Below, piece by piece: positions 41,573 through 49,830 of a stretch of DNA of 64,000 nt (its first letter is position 1; each line of letters begins with the position of its first letter). The position numbers were made by a program, and so were the translations under genes. A model generated the notes under the pieces. The model ran no database searches. It worked only from the letters and a program-made list of their open reading frames with translations, and was not told where the DNA came from. Source of the DNA: Amycolatopsis sp. 195334CR (GTDB lineage: Bacteria; Actinomycetota; Actinomycetes; Mycobacteriales; Pseudonocardiaceae); assembly GCF_017309385.1 (NCBI RefSeq), contig NZ_JAFJMJ010000001.1, positions 682,001 to 746,000 of the forward strand, given 5' to 3'.

Positions 41573-42768
41573 GCGGCACCGTCCTCGATCAGGCCGTCGA
41601 TCTCCGCTTCGCTCAGGCCCAGTTCGGCGAGGATCGGGCGGGTGTGGCTGCCGAGTTCCGGCACCGGGTCCATCCTGGGCTCGCCGGTGACCAGGCCCGG
41701 CAGGGAAAGTGACGGGACCGGACCGGCCGGTGTGCCGACCTCGTGCCAGCGCCCGCGCGCGGTGAGCTGCGGGTGGTTCCAGACCTCGGCCATCGAGTTG
41801 ACCCTGGCGTGCGCGATCGGGATCGCGGCGAGCAGGTCCATCGCCTCGGCGGCGGTCAGCTCGGCGAACCGCGCGGAGACGAGCGCGCCCAGCGCCTCGC
41901 GGTTGGTGTTGCGGTCGGCGTTGGTCGCGTAGTCGGGGTCGGTGGCGATTTCGGGGCGGGCCAAGAACTCCTCGCAGAAGGTACGCCATTCGCGCTCGTT
42001 CTGGATGCTCATCATCACCACCCCGCCGTCCCCCGCTTCGAAGGGGCCGTAGGGGTAGATGGTCGCGTGGGCCGCGCCCGCGCGCACCGGCGGCGGCGCG
42101 CCGTCGTAGGCGTAGTAGAGCGGGAAGCCCATCCATTCCACTGTGGACTCCAGCATGGAGACGTCGATGTGCGCGCCCTTCCCGGTCCGGCCGCGGTCCA
42201 GGAGCGCGGCGAGGATCGAGCTGTAGGCGTACATGCCCGCGGCGATGTCGGACACCGAGATGCCCGCCTTGGCCATGTCGTCACCGTTCCCGGTGACCGA
42301 CAGGAGTCCGGCCTCGCTCTGCACCAGCAGGTCGTAGGCCTTCATCGTCTCGTACGGCCCCGGCGTGCCGTAACCGGAGATGTCGCAGACGATCAGCTTC
42401 GGGTGCGCTGCCCGCAATTCCCCGGCACCGAGCCCGGCGCGGGCGGCGGCGCCGGGCGCCAGGTTCTGGATGAACACGTCGGCGTCGGCCAGCAACCGCC
42501 GGAGGATTTCCTTGCCACGCGGCTGCTTGATGTCCAGGGTGAGCGATTCCTTGTTCCGGTTCACCCAGACGAAATGGGAACTCAGGCCGTTGACGCGCGT
42601 GTCGTAGGCGCGGGCGAAATCGCCGACGCCCGGCCGTTCCACCTTGATCACCCTGGCGCCGAGATCGGCCAGGTGACGGCTGGCGTAGGGAGCGGCGATC
42701 GCCTGCTCCAGCGAAACCACGGTCACTCCACGGAGGGGCTGCATATCCTTCTTCCTGCCGGTGGTCAC
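41569..42768 (-). CDS. CaiB/BaiF-family CoA-transferase
   Basis: A 399-residue class III CoA-transferase. The N-terminus has GVTVVSLEQAIAAPYASRHL, and the catalytic aspartate is D146 in YDLLVQSEAG. GTG at 42768 overlaps the permease stop by a GTGA junction; ATG at 42744 with AGGAAG is an alternative start. It transfers CoA from an acyl-CoA donor to an organic acid, probably the acid imported by the GntP permease, so the lyase can cleave it. Itaconate/citramalate-type or branched hydroxyacids are candidates. Confidence 0.9.
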   Translation of the reverse strand: MTTGRKKDMQPLRGVTVVSLEQAIAAPYASRHLADLGARVIKVERPGVGDFARAYDTRVNGLSSHFVWVNRNKESLTLDIKQPRGKEILRRLLADADVFIQNLAPGAAARAGLGAGELRAAHPKLIVCDISGYGTPGPYETMKAYDLLVQSEAGLLSVTGNGDDMAKAGISVSDIAAGMYAYSSILAALLDRGRTGKGAHIDVSMLESTVEWMGFPLYYAYDGAPPPVRAGAAHATIYPYGPFEAGDGGVVMMSIQNEREWRTFCEEFLARPEIATDPDYATNADRNTNREALGALVSARFAELTAAEAMDLLAAIPIAHARVNSMAEVWNHPQLTARGRWHEVGTPAGPVPSLSLPGLVTGEPRMDPVPELGSHTRPILAELGLSEAEIDGLIEDGAA

Positions 42769-44099
42769 ACCACAAAACTGAGGGCCGAGACGAACACGAG
42801 GGAAACCACGGACGCCAGTGCGGTGACGAAGGTCAGCGCTTTCAGCGCGCCCCGCGTGGTCACCCCGAGCATGGTCTGGAACATCCAGAAGAAATTGCTG
42901 TTCACGTGCAGGGCGAACAGGGCGCCGGAACCGATCGCCAGCCCGAGCACGGCGGGCGGCACGTCGAGGCCGCCCATGATCGGGGCGAGAATGCCGGCGG
43001 CGGTGATGGCGGCCACCGAGATCGAGCCGATCGCCAGGTGCAGCACGGCCGCGACCAGCCAGGCCAGCAGGATGGTCACCACCACCGGCACCCCGGCCTC
43101 GGCGGAGAAGAGGCCGCCGAGCACGTCCTCCAGCCCGGTCTTGCCGATGACCGCGCCGAGCGAACCGCCGACGCCGGTGATCAGCAGGATCTGCCCGGTG
43201 GAGTTGAACCCCTTGGTCATCGACTCGGCGACCTGCGCGCGGCCGAGCGTCCGGCGCGCCAGGAGGTAGGCGCCGAGCAGGCCGACGAACAACGCGAACA
43301 CGGGGTCACCGAGGAAAGCGAGCACAGTGGACTCGACCCCGGCCGCCTCGGTGATCGCGCCGGTCGCGATGAGCAGCAACGGCACCACGATCGGCAGCAG
43401 CGACACGGCCAGCGGCGGCATCCGCCGGACCGGTGCCTCCACCTCGGCGGGTTCCTCGACCTCCACATCGGACTCGTCCTTCGCCGCGTTCCAGAAGCCC
43501 CGGTTGAGCAACCAGCCGTAGACCAGCATGGTGAGGACGACGGTGAGCGGGGCGAGCACGAAGCCGTAGACCAGCATCGAGCCCAGCGGCACGTGGAGCA
43601 GACCGGCGATGGCGATGGTGCCCAGTCCCGGCACCACGAAGACGTACCCGACGAGGATGCCCGCGGTGAGCGACCCACCCATCATGGCGAGCCCGTTGCG
43701 GCCCATGCGCGGCGCGGCGGCACGGGCCAGCGGGGCGGCGAGCACGAGCTGCACATCCACGTAGATGGACGGGAAAACGGTGCTCAGCACCACGGCGAGC
43801 ACGTGCGGGATCTTGCGCGGGCCGAGCCCGCGCACGAGCAGTTCGACCAGTTTCCGCAAGGCGCCCAGTGAATGCAGCAAGGATCCCAGCAATACGCCGA
43901 ATCCGATCAGCAGTCCGACTTCGGCCATGATCTCGCCGAACCCCTCGGCGATGGCTTTCATGGTGCCGTCGAACCCCAGTCCGCCGGTGAGCCCGAGGTA
44001 GATCGAGCCGACGACCAGTGCGATGACCGGGTCCACCCTGGTCACCAGGATGAGCAGCACCACAACGACAATCGCGATTGTCGTGTGCAACACAATCAA
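42765..44099 (-). CDS. GntP-family permease
   Basis: A 444-residue transporter with about 12-14 hydrophobic segments. It has the GntP/DsdX-type patterns ALVVGSIYLGLTGGLGFDGT, GFGEIMAEVGLLIGFGVLLG, and ALHVNSNFFWMF near the end. The family imports gluconate and other hydroxy-acids with protons. TTG at 44099 is chosen since GGAGAGG lies about 8 bases upstream; GTG at 44093 is possible. It heads the operon permease, CoA-transferase, CoA-lyase, LysR, kinase. A 20-bp palindrome lies over codons 6-12. Confidence 0.85.
   Translation of the reverse strand: MIVLHTTIAIVVVVLLILVTRVDPVIALVVGSIYLGLTGGLGFDGTMKAIAEGFGEIMAEVGLLIGFGVLLGSLLHSLGALRKLVELLVRGLGPRKIPHVLAVVLSTVFPSIYVDVQLVLAAPLARAAAPRMGRNGLAMMGGSLTAGILVGYVFVVPGLGTIAIAGLLHVPLGSMLVYGFVLAPLTVVLTMLVYGWLLNRGFWNAAKDESDVEVEEPAEVEAPVRRMPPLAVSLLPIVVPLLLIATGAITEAAGVESTVLAFLGDPVFALFVGLLGAYLLARRTLGRAQVAESMTKGFNSTGQILLITGVGGSLGAVIGKTGLEDVLGGLFSAEAGVPVVVTILLAWLVAAVLHLAIGSISVAAITAAGILAPIMGGLDVPPAVLGLAIGSGALFALHVNSNFFWMFQTMLGVTTRGALKALTFVTALASVVSLVFVSALSFVV
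44065..44084. promoter_or_regulatory. 20-bp perfect palindrome at the GntP gene start
   Basis: ACGACAATCGCGATTGTCGT is a perfect palindrome inside the first codons of the permease gene. It uses codons (ACA, ATT) that are rare in this GC-rich genome, hinting at selection on the DNA. It could be an operator for the operon's LysR protein or another regulator. Confidence 0.45.
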
Positions 44100-44239
44100 C
44101 GTGTCTGTCCTCTCCCGCGAGGCCGGGCCGCTTCGTCGCGACCACGCCCGTGCTGCGAGATCAGAACACAGGACGACCACCCCCGGTAGGCGGCAATCCC
44201 CAAGACCACCATAAGGAGCGCTGATAGCTCGCTCCGAGC

Positions 44240-44794
44240 TCAACCTCCCTGGGGGAGCACGGTTCTGAGCACGGCTTCGAATTCGGGGGCGGTGGGTGGG
44301 TGGTCGGTCAGGAGTGCCTGCAGCATGACGCCGTCCACCAGGCCGACGAACGTCTGGACCCGCACCGCGTCGTCGGTGAAGCGGCCGGCGAAGTCCGCCA
44401 GCGCCGCCATCCAGCGTTCGGTGGGCGGACGCAGCGACGCGTCCTTCGCCGCCAGCAGGTACAGCTCGTATTCGGCGAGCAGCCTGCTCGGGCCCCGGAC
44501 CACCTCCGCCATCAGCGCGGCCAGGTCCCGCAGGCCGTCCGCGCCCCCGTCCGCGGCGGCGGCCAGGCGGTGCATGCGCTCGGCGTCCTCGTCCATCACC
44601 CGCGTCAGCGCGGCGGTGAGCAGGTCCTGGATGCTGCTGAAGTAGTACGCGGCCGAGGTGGCGGGCTGCCCGGCTTCCTTCGAAACCGTCCGGTGGCTCA
44701 CCCCGGCCACCCCGTCGCGCGCGACGACGCGCAGCGTGGCTTCGATGAGTTCCTGCTTGCGCCGCTCACCCTTGACGCGGCGACCGTCCGGCAC
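44240..44794 (-). CDS. TetR-family transcriptional regulator
   Basis: A 184-residue TetR protein with HTH KQELIEATLRVVARDGVAGV / SHRTVSKEAGQPATSAAYYF. GTG at 44794 is preferred to the GTG at 44800 because GGGAGG sits six bases before the former. It lies 22 bases downstream of the MFS gene on the same strand and probably regulates it. Confidence 0.88.
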   Translation of the reverse strand: MPDGRRVKGERRKQELIEATLRVVARDGVAGVSHRTVSKEAGQPATSAAYYFSSIQDLLTAALTRVMDEDAERMHRLAAAADGGADGLRDLAALMAEVVRGPSRLLAEYELYLLAAKDASLRPPTERWMAALADFAGRFTDDAVRVQTFVGLVDGVMLQALLTDHPPTAPEFEAVLRTVLPQGG

Positions 44795-44816
44795 TGGCAC
44801 CTCCCGATGATCCGGC

Positions 44817-46001
44817 TCAGCGTAACCGGACCGCCAGCACCCGGTGCCCGGCCAGCACCACCAGCAGCGCGACCCCGCCCGCGACCACCGCCACGGTGAA
44901 CCCGCCCGCCGCGCCGAAGCCGTCCACCACCTGACCCGACACCGCGGCCCCCAGCGCGACCCCGGTGTTCAGCCCGGTGAGGGCCCACGTCATGCCCTCG
45001 GTCAGCGCCGCCGCCGGCACGATGCGCTCCACCAGCGTCATGATCACGATCATGCTGGGCGCGAAGAACACCCCGGCGAAGAACACCGCCGCGGCCAGCC
45101 CGGTGACACTGGTGACCAGCAGCATCGGCACCGTGGTGAGCGCCGTGCCCAGGGTGCCGAACAACAGCAGGCGCGGCAGCGGCACGGTCGGCTTGAGCCC
45201 GCCGAAGACCAGGCCCGCCACTGCGGATCCGATGGCGTACACCGAAACCACCACTCCCGCGGCCATCGTGTTCCCCCGCGCTTCGGCGAAGGCGATGCTC
45301 ACCACGTCCACCGTGCCGACGATCGTGCCGCCCGCGGTCAGCGCCAGCACCAGTACCGCCACCGCCGGATCGCGGACGACCGACTTCACCGGACCGGGGA
45401 CCGGGGCGTGCACGGGCGGTTCCGTGGCGCGCTGGGCGGTGAACAGCAGCGTGCCCATGGCCAGCAGCACAGCCGCCACGAGCGGTCCCGCCTGCGGGAA
45501 CAGCGTGGTGCACAACGCCACCGACAACGCCGGGCCGAAGACGTAGGTGATCTCGTCGACCACCGACTCGAACGAGAACGCGGTGTGCAGCCGCGCGGAC
45601 TCCCGGTAGAGCTGCGTCCAGCGCGCCCGGACCATCGCGGCCATGTTGGGCAGGCAGCCCGCGGGCACCGCGAACACGAACAACGACCAGGCTGGCGCGC
45701 CGTAGCTGGTGCACAGCAGCAGCGCGCCGAGCGAAGCCACGCTGATCCCGCACGCGGGCAGCAGCACCCGGCTCTGGCCGCGGCGATCGACCAGCCGGGA
45801 GATCCGCGGGCCGAGCAGGGCCATCGACAGCGTGAAGCAGGCGGACACCGCGCCCGCCAGCGCGTAGTCGCCCCGGAGCTGCGAAAGCATGGTGATGATC
45901 CCGATGCCGGTCATCGGTGCCGCGGTCCTGGCGACCAGCGCGGCGGCGGTGAACGCCAGCGAGCCGCGGGCGGCGAACAGCTCGCGGTAGGGGTTGGCCA
46001 T
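44817..46001 (-). CDS. MFS transporter
   Basis: A 394-residue membrane protein with 12 predicted helices. The early PRISRLVDRRGQSRVLLPA is the loop 2-3 MFS signature. It resembles sugar- or drug-efflux MFS proteins of actinomycetes. ATG at 46001 has AAGGG upstream. It is co-directional with the TetR gene just after it; GAACGGTCGTTAGAAT in the promoter region near 46027 is a candidate TetR site. Confidence 0.87.
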   Translation of the reverse strand: MANPYRELFAARGSLAFTAAALVARTAAPMTGIGIITMLSQLRGDYALAGAVSACFTLSMALLGPRISRLVDRRGQSRVLLPACGISVASLGALLLCTSYGAPAWSLFVFAVPAGCLPNMAAMVRARWTQLYRESARLHTAFSFESVVDEITYVFGPALSVALCTTLFPQAGPLVAAVLLAMGTLLFTAQRATEPPVHAPVPGPVKSVVRDPAVAVLVLALTAGGTIVGTVDVVSIAFAEARGNTMAAGVVVSVYAIGSAVAGLVFGGLKPTVPLPRLLLFGTLGTALTTVPMLLVTSVTGLAAAVFFAGVFFAPSMIVIMTLVERIVPAAALTEGMTWALTGLNTGVALGAAVSGQVVDGFGAAGGFTVAVVAGGVALLVVLAGHRVLAVRLR

Positions 46002-46131
46002 GGCGGGCCCTTCGAGAGAGAAACTTGAACGGTCGTTAGAATTGTTACCAGAACTCTCCTCGGCAGGAAAGCGGGATGAAACCGGGGCGGGACAGCATGG
46101 CCGCGACCGAACGAACGAAGGGGAGATCGTG

Positions 46132-46437
46132 GTGACGATCAGGAAGTTCATCACCGGCTCGGCCGCCGTGCTGGCGCTCGGCCTCGCGGGCGGCCTGGGG
46201 GCGCCCGCGGTGGCCGCGGCGGCGCCCGCCGGGACGATGTCGGACGTGACCGTGTGCGACAAGTACCTGAAGGCCGCGAAGTCGCACGAAGCGCAGGCGC
46301 AGCAGTACCTCACACTGGCGAAGAAGGCCGCCGCCGCGGGGGACGCGGCGGCGGCCGCCAACTTCAAGAAGCGGGCCGCGGAGGCCCAGCATGCCGCGAA
46401 GGTCGCCTACGACAAGTACAAGAAGTGCCGCACCTGA
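46132..46437 (+). CDS. small secreted Ala/Lys-rich helical protein
   Basis: A 101-residue exported protein. A signal peptide spans residues 1-33 (AVLALGLAGGLGAPAVAAAA). The mature part is helical, rich in Ala and Lys, with one cysteine at each end (TVCDKY and KKCRT) that could pair. It recalls small helical repeat proteins but matches no named family. GTG at 46132 has AAGGGGAG seven bases upstream. It is divergent from the MFS gene. Confidence 0.75.
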   Translation: MTIRKFITGSAAVLALGLAGGLGAPAVAAAAPAGTMSDVTVCDKYLKAAKSHEAQAQQYLTLAKKAAAAGDAAAAANFKKRAAEAQHAAKVAYDKYKKCRT

Positions 46438-46464
46438 CCGAGACCGGCCGCTAGCGTGGCGATC

Positions 46465-47094
46465 ATGACCGACGAGACGCGGATCGCCTACGACACCGTC
46501 GCGGAGGCGTACGCCGAGCTGCTCCACGACCACCTCGACGGCAGCCCGTGGGACCGGTCGATGCTCACCACCTTAGCCGAGCTCGTCGGCACCGCGGGCC
46601 CGGTCGGCGACCTCGGCTGCGGCCCCGGCCGGTTGACCGGCCACCTGGCCGGGCTCGGGCTGGACGTGTTCGGCGTCGACCTGTCCCCCGGCATGATCGC
46701 CGTGGCCCGGCGGACCCACCCCGGACTGCGGTTCGAGGTGGGTTCGCTGGAGGTGCTGGACCTCGAGGACGGATCGCTGGCGGGCGCGCTGGCGTGGTAC
46801 TCGCTCATCCACACCCCGCCGGCGCGGCTCCCGCGGGTGGCCGCGGAACTGGCGCGCGTGCTGGCACCGGGCGGGTGCCTGCTGACCGCCTTCCAGGTCG
46901 GCGACGAGCGGCGGCACATCACCCACGCCTACGGGCACGACGTCTCGATCGAGGCGTTCCGCCTGCGGCCGGAGCACGTGACGGAGTGGCTCACCGATGC
47001 GGGGCTGGTGCTGGAAGCCCAGTTGGTGCGGCAACCCCAGCCACCGCACGAAAAGACGCCGCAGGCCTACCTATTGGCCAAGAAGCCGGGCTGA
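46465..47094 (+). CDS. class I SAM-dependent methyltransferase
   Basis: A 209-residue methyltransferase. The SAM-binding motif is VGDLGCGPGRLTGHLA, motif II is VFGVDLSPGMIAVAR, and the post-motif ALAWYSLIHTPP is typical of Methyltransf_11/25 members. The substrate is unknown. Its 3' end lies four bases from the facing PAS-LuxR gene. Confidence 0.87.
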   Translation: MTDETRIAYDTVAEAYAELLHDHLDGSPWDRSMLTTLAELVGTAGPVGDLGCGPGRLTGHLAGLGLDVFGVDLSPGMIAVARRTHPGLRFEVGSLEVLDLEDGSLAGALAWYSLIHTPPARLPRVAAELARVLAPGGCLLTAFQVGDERRHITHAYGHDVSIEAFRLRPEHVTEWLTDAGLVLEAQLVRQPQPPHEKTPQAYLLAKKPG

Positions 47095-47098
47095 CCGC

Positions 47099-47683
47099 CT
47101 ACTTGACGAAGTCGTCGACCACCTTGGGCGGCCAGCTGCCGACGTTCAGCACGCCCAGCGAGTAGGCGCGCGACACCAGCGCCGCCCGGTTGGGCACCTT
47201 CAGCTTCCGGAGCAGGCCGCTGACCCGGTACTCCACCCCCTGCCTGCTCAGGAACAGCCGCGACGCCAGCGGGATGGTGGAGGTGCCCGCCGCGATGCCC
47301 TCCAGGATCCGGGCGTCCATTTCGGACAGTATTTTCCGCTTGCCGGTCACCACTTCCGCGTCGGCGTCCGACACCGGGCGCAGGACGACCAGCACCGTGG
47401 TCACCCCGCCCGCGTCACACACCGAGACCGCGGTCAGCGTCGCCGGTGACGGCACCCCGGCCGCGTCCAGCAGCACCACGTGCGCGCTGAAGCGGTGCCG
47501 CCCGCCCTCGGTCAGCCCGGTCAGGCCGCGGCACACCGCCTGCCGCAGGCTCGGGTGCACCAGGCCGGAGAACTCGTCGTCCGGCGCCAGCCCGAACCGG
47601 GTGAAGAACTCCTGGTTCACCTGCTGTATCCGCAGTGCCCGATCCAGGCAGACCATGGACTCGGAACCGGGGCTGCTGGTCAT
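47099..47683 (-). CDS. PAS-LuxR transcriptional regulator
   Basis: A 194-residue regulator. Residues 8-105 form a PAS fold (CLDRALRIQQVNQEFFTRFG, VTTVLVVLRPVSDA). Residues 118-180 form a LuxR-type HTH (LSEMDARILEGIAAGTSTIP, RQGVEYRVSGLLRKL). PAS-LuxR regulators of this size (PimM-like) often act in secondary-metabolite clusters, but no cluster adjoins. Confidence 0.85.
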   Translation of the reverse strand: MTSSPGSESMVCLDRALRIQQVNQEFFTRFGLAPDDEFSGLVHPSLRQAVCRGLTGLTEGGRHRFSAHVVLLDAAGVPSPATLTAVSVCDAGGVTTVLVVLRPVSDADAEVVTGKRKILSEMDARILEGIAAGTSTIPLASRLFLSRQGVEYRVSGLLRKLKVPNRAALVSRAYSLGVLNVGSWPPKVVDDFVK

Positions 47684-47814
47684 CCTTTTCCTTCTCCCTC
47701 ATCATTTTTCCGCCGTGCCAACGGCACGATGAGAGAGGAGCGGGAAGCCCGGCTACAGATACCCCGGCCCGGTGGTCCCGGGATTTTCCTTCTGGTGAGC
47801 GCAAAACGCCCGGG

Positions 47815-48420
47815 TCAACGGTCGTTCTCCCACGAGAAGCCGTCCGGGTCGGTGAAGGAACCGCCGCCGATGGTGATCCGGTGCGCGCCGGAGCCGTCCG
47901 CGGGCACCCCGGCGGCCTTGGCCAGTGCGCGGCGCCGGTACAGGCCCAGCTTGACCGCCTTACCGCTCTCGAACTCGACGTACATCCGGCCGAAGCTCTT
48001 CGCCACGGGCAGGCCGTGCTCGGCGTAGAAGCGCTTGCTCGCGGACACGTCCTCGGCGCCCAGCAGGAGCACCAGGTCGTCGATCTGCCGCGTGGCCGGG
48101 CCGGTGTCCTTCTTCGCCGAGGTCGCCACCTTCCAGATCGCGCCGTCCGGGGCCCGCACCACGGCGCCGTAACCCCAGAGCGACTTCTCGGCGGGCTTCA
48201 GCGTGGTGGCACCGGCGGCCAGCGCCGACCGCACGAAGCTATCCACTGTGGACGGCTGGGAAACCGTGATGGACAGGGTGTAGCCGCGGAAACCGGTGCT
48301 GGGCGGCGCCCCTTCCCGCAGCCGCAGGCGGCTTTCGTCCAGGTCGAAGGCGGTGGCGTAGAACTGCCGGGCGGCCGCCACGTCCGGCACGTCCAGGGTG
48401 AGGTGATCGATGGTCGTCAT
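47815..48420 (-). CDS. VOC-family (glyoxalase-like) protein, two domains
   Basis: A 201-residue protein with two vicinal-oxygen-chelate halves: TIDHLTLDVPDVAAARQFYA at the N-terminus and RQIDDLVLLLGAEDVSASKR in the second. It ends in the typical FTDPDGFSWE. Possible roles are glyoxalase, dioxygenase or drug-binding resistance; none can be chosen. No strong ribosome-binding site is seen before ATG at 48420. Confidence 0.85.
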   Translation of the reverse strand: MTTIDHLTLDVPDVAAARQFYATAFDLDESRLRLREGAPPSTGFRGYTLSITVSQPSTVDSFVRSALAAGATTLKPAEKSLWGYGAVVRAPDGAIWKVATSAKKDTGPATRQIDDLVLLLGAEDVSASKRFYAEHGLPVAKSFGRMYVEFESGKAVKLGLYRRRALAKAAGVPADGSGAHRITIGGGSFTDPDGFSWENDR

Positions 48421-48474
48421 GCCGATCACGCTAGATCCGGGCCGGCGGCGGGCGCTTCTCGATTCCTGACCGGC

Positions 48475-48885
48475 TCAGGCGACCTCCTGGATGCGGACCA
48501 GGTTCCCGGCGGGATCGCGGAACGCGCAGTCGCGCACGCCGTACGGCTGCATCGTCGGTTCCTGGACCACTTCGGCGTCGCCGCCGCTGACCTTCTCGAA
48601 GGTGCCGTCGAGGTCACGGCTGGCCAGCAGGATCCAGCCGTAGGTGCCCTTGGCCATCATCTGGGCGATGGTGGCGCGCTCGTCCTCGGTGATGCCGGGA
48701 TCGGCGGCGGGTGGCGCCAGCAGGATGGAGGTGCCCGGCTGGTCGGCGGGGCCGACGGTGATCCAGCGCATCTTGCCCTGGCCGACGTCGCTGCGGACCT
48801 CGAAGCCGAGGGTGTCGCGGTAGAAGGCGAGCGATTCGTCCGGGTCCTCGTGCGGCAGCACGGTGGTGTGGATGGTGATGTCCAT
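48475..48885 (-). CDS. VOC-family protein, single domain
   Basis: A 136-residue glyoxalase/bleomycin-resistance-fold protein: HTTVLPHEDPDESLAFYRDT at the start, WILLASRDLDGTFEKV and CAFRDPAGNLVRI at the end. It lies between another VOC gene and the DGPF-MDMPI gene, all on the minus strand, and the three may be co-transcribed. Confidence 0.87.
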   Translation of the reverse strand: MDITIHTTVLPHEDPDESLAFYRDTLGFEVRSDVGQGKMRWITVGPADQPGTSILLAPPAADPGITEDERATIAQMMAKGTYGWILLASRDLDGTFEKVSGGDAEVVQEPTMQPYGVRDCAFRDPAGNLVRIQEVA

Positions 48886-48904
48886 GGACAGATGCTAGGC
48901 GCGC

Positions 48905-49714
48905 TCACCGCGGATCGCGGCCGGTGAGCGCCACGATCCGGTCGAGCAGCGCGGCGTCGGCGGGCACCTCGACGGGCGGTCCCCACAGTTCCGGCAGCGG
49001 TGCGTTGGGCACGAACTCGGCGACGTGGTCGAAGCAGGCGCGCAGGGTGCCGGCGGGCAGGTCGAACGGCTGCCCGGTCGCAGTGGCGAGGTCCCAGCCG
49101 TGCACGACGAGTTCGGTCAGCACGATCCGGCCCCACGTCCGCTTCGGCAGGTCCAGGTGGCCCGTGCCCGTCCACGCCGCCGGGTCGATCCACGCCCGCC
49201 GGAGGGTGGCGAGCTGGCGGGCCACGCGGACTCGCCAGCCGTCGCCCAGCTCGGCGCCGCCGCCCGCCACCTCGTCGACGTGCCGGATGAGGTCGGCCAC
49301 GGGGTAGTCGGTGCAGGGGGTCGGCAGGGCGAGCTGGTCGTCGGCGGTGCCCATGACCAGCTCGGCCATCGCCACGCAGGCGGGCGCCAAGTCGACCTCG
49401 GCCGCGCACTCGACCTCGCGCACGTCGGCCGTCCCCCCGAAGCGCGCGGCGATTTCCGTCGCCCGCTCCAGCCCGGCGCAGTCGACCAGCCAGTACCCGG
49501 CCAGCACCTCCTGCGTTTCGGCGAACGGTCCGTCGGTGACCACGGGCACGCCGCGCAGGTGCTCGACCCGCCGGGCGCGCGCGGGTTCGGCGAGCCCCTG
49601 GGCCTCGACGAACTCCCCGGACTCGCGCAACTCGCGGTTGACGTCGTCCAGGAGGTCGGTCGCGTCGGTGCGCGCGTCGGCCTGCGTGCCGTACAGCAAG
49701 ATCAAGTACTTCAT
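48905..49714 (-). CDS. DGPF (YCII) domain fused to MDMPI/TIGR03086-type domain
   Basis: A 269-residue fusion. Residues 1-100 are a YCII-related domain with the diagnostic VTDGPFAETQEVLAGYWLVD. Residues 108-269 resemble the mycothiol-dependent maleylpyruvate isomerase / TIGR03086 (DinB-like) domain, with TPCTDYPVADLIRHVDEVAG and ELVVHGWDLATATGQP holding probable metal-binding histidines. Mycothiol use is expected in actinomycetes but unproven here. ATG at 49714 has AAGGAG upstream. Confidence 0.83.
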   Translation of the reverse strand: MKYLILLYGTQADARTDATDLLDDVNRELRESGEFVEAQGLAEPARARRVEHLRGVPVVTDGPFAETQEVLAGYWLVDCAGLERATEIAARFGGTADVREVECAAEVDLAPACVAMAELVMGTADDQLALPTPCTDYPVADLIRHVDEVAGGGAELGDGWRVRVARQLATLRRAWIDPAAWTGTGHLDLPKRTWGRIVLTELVVHGWDLATATGQPFDLPAGTLRACFDHVAEFVPNAPLPELWGPPVEVPADAALLDRIVALTGRDPR

Positions 49715-49794
49715 CGGGCTCCTTCCACCTCGCGACGCCAGGATGCGCCGCCTCGCCGGGAACGTCGGAGCCACCCCAGCCGACCGGACACCGC

Positions 49795-49830
49795 TTGCCA
49801 TCCCGAGTAAGAGTCTTGTAGACTCAAACT
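49795..49830 (+). promoter_or_regulatory. probable leaderless promoter with palindromic operator
   Basis: TTGCCA (49795-49800), an 18-base spacer and TAGACT (49819-49824) form a good -35/-10 pair. The expected transcription start coincides with the ATG at 49831, and no Shine-Dalgarno is present. GAGTCT-TGT-AGACTC (49811-49825) is a perfect palindrome covering the -10 box. The NrtR-like protein at the end of the same operon is the obvious candidate repressor. Confidence 0.6.
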
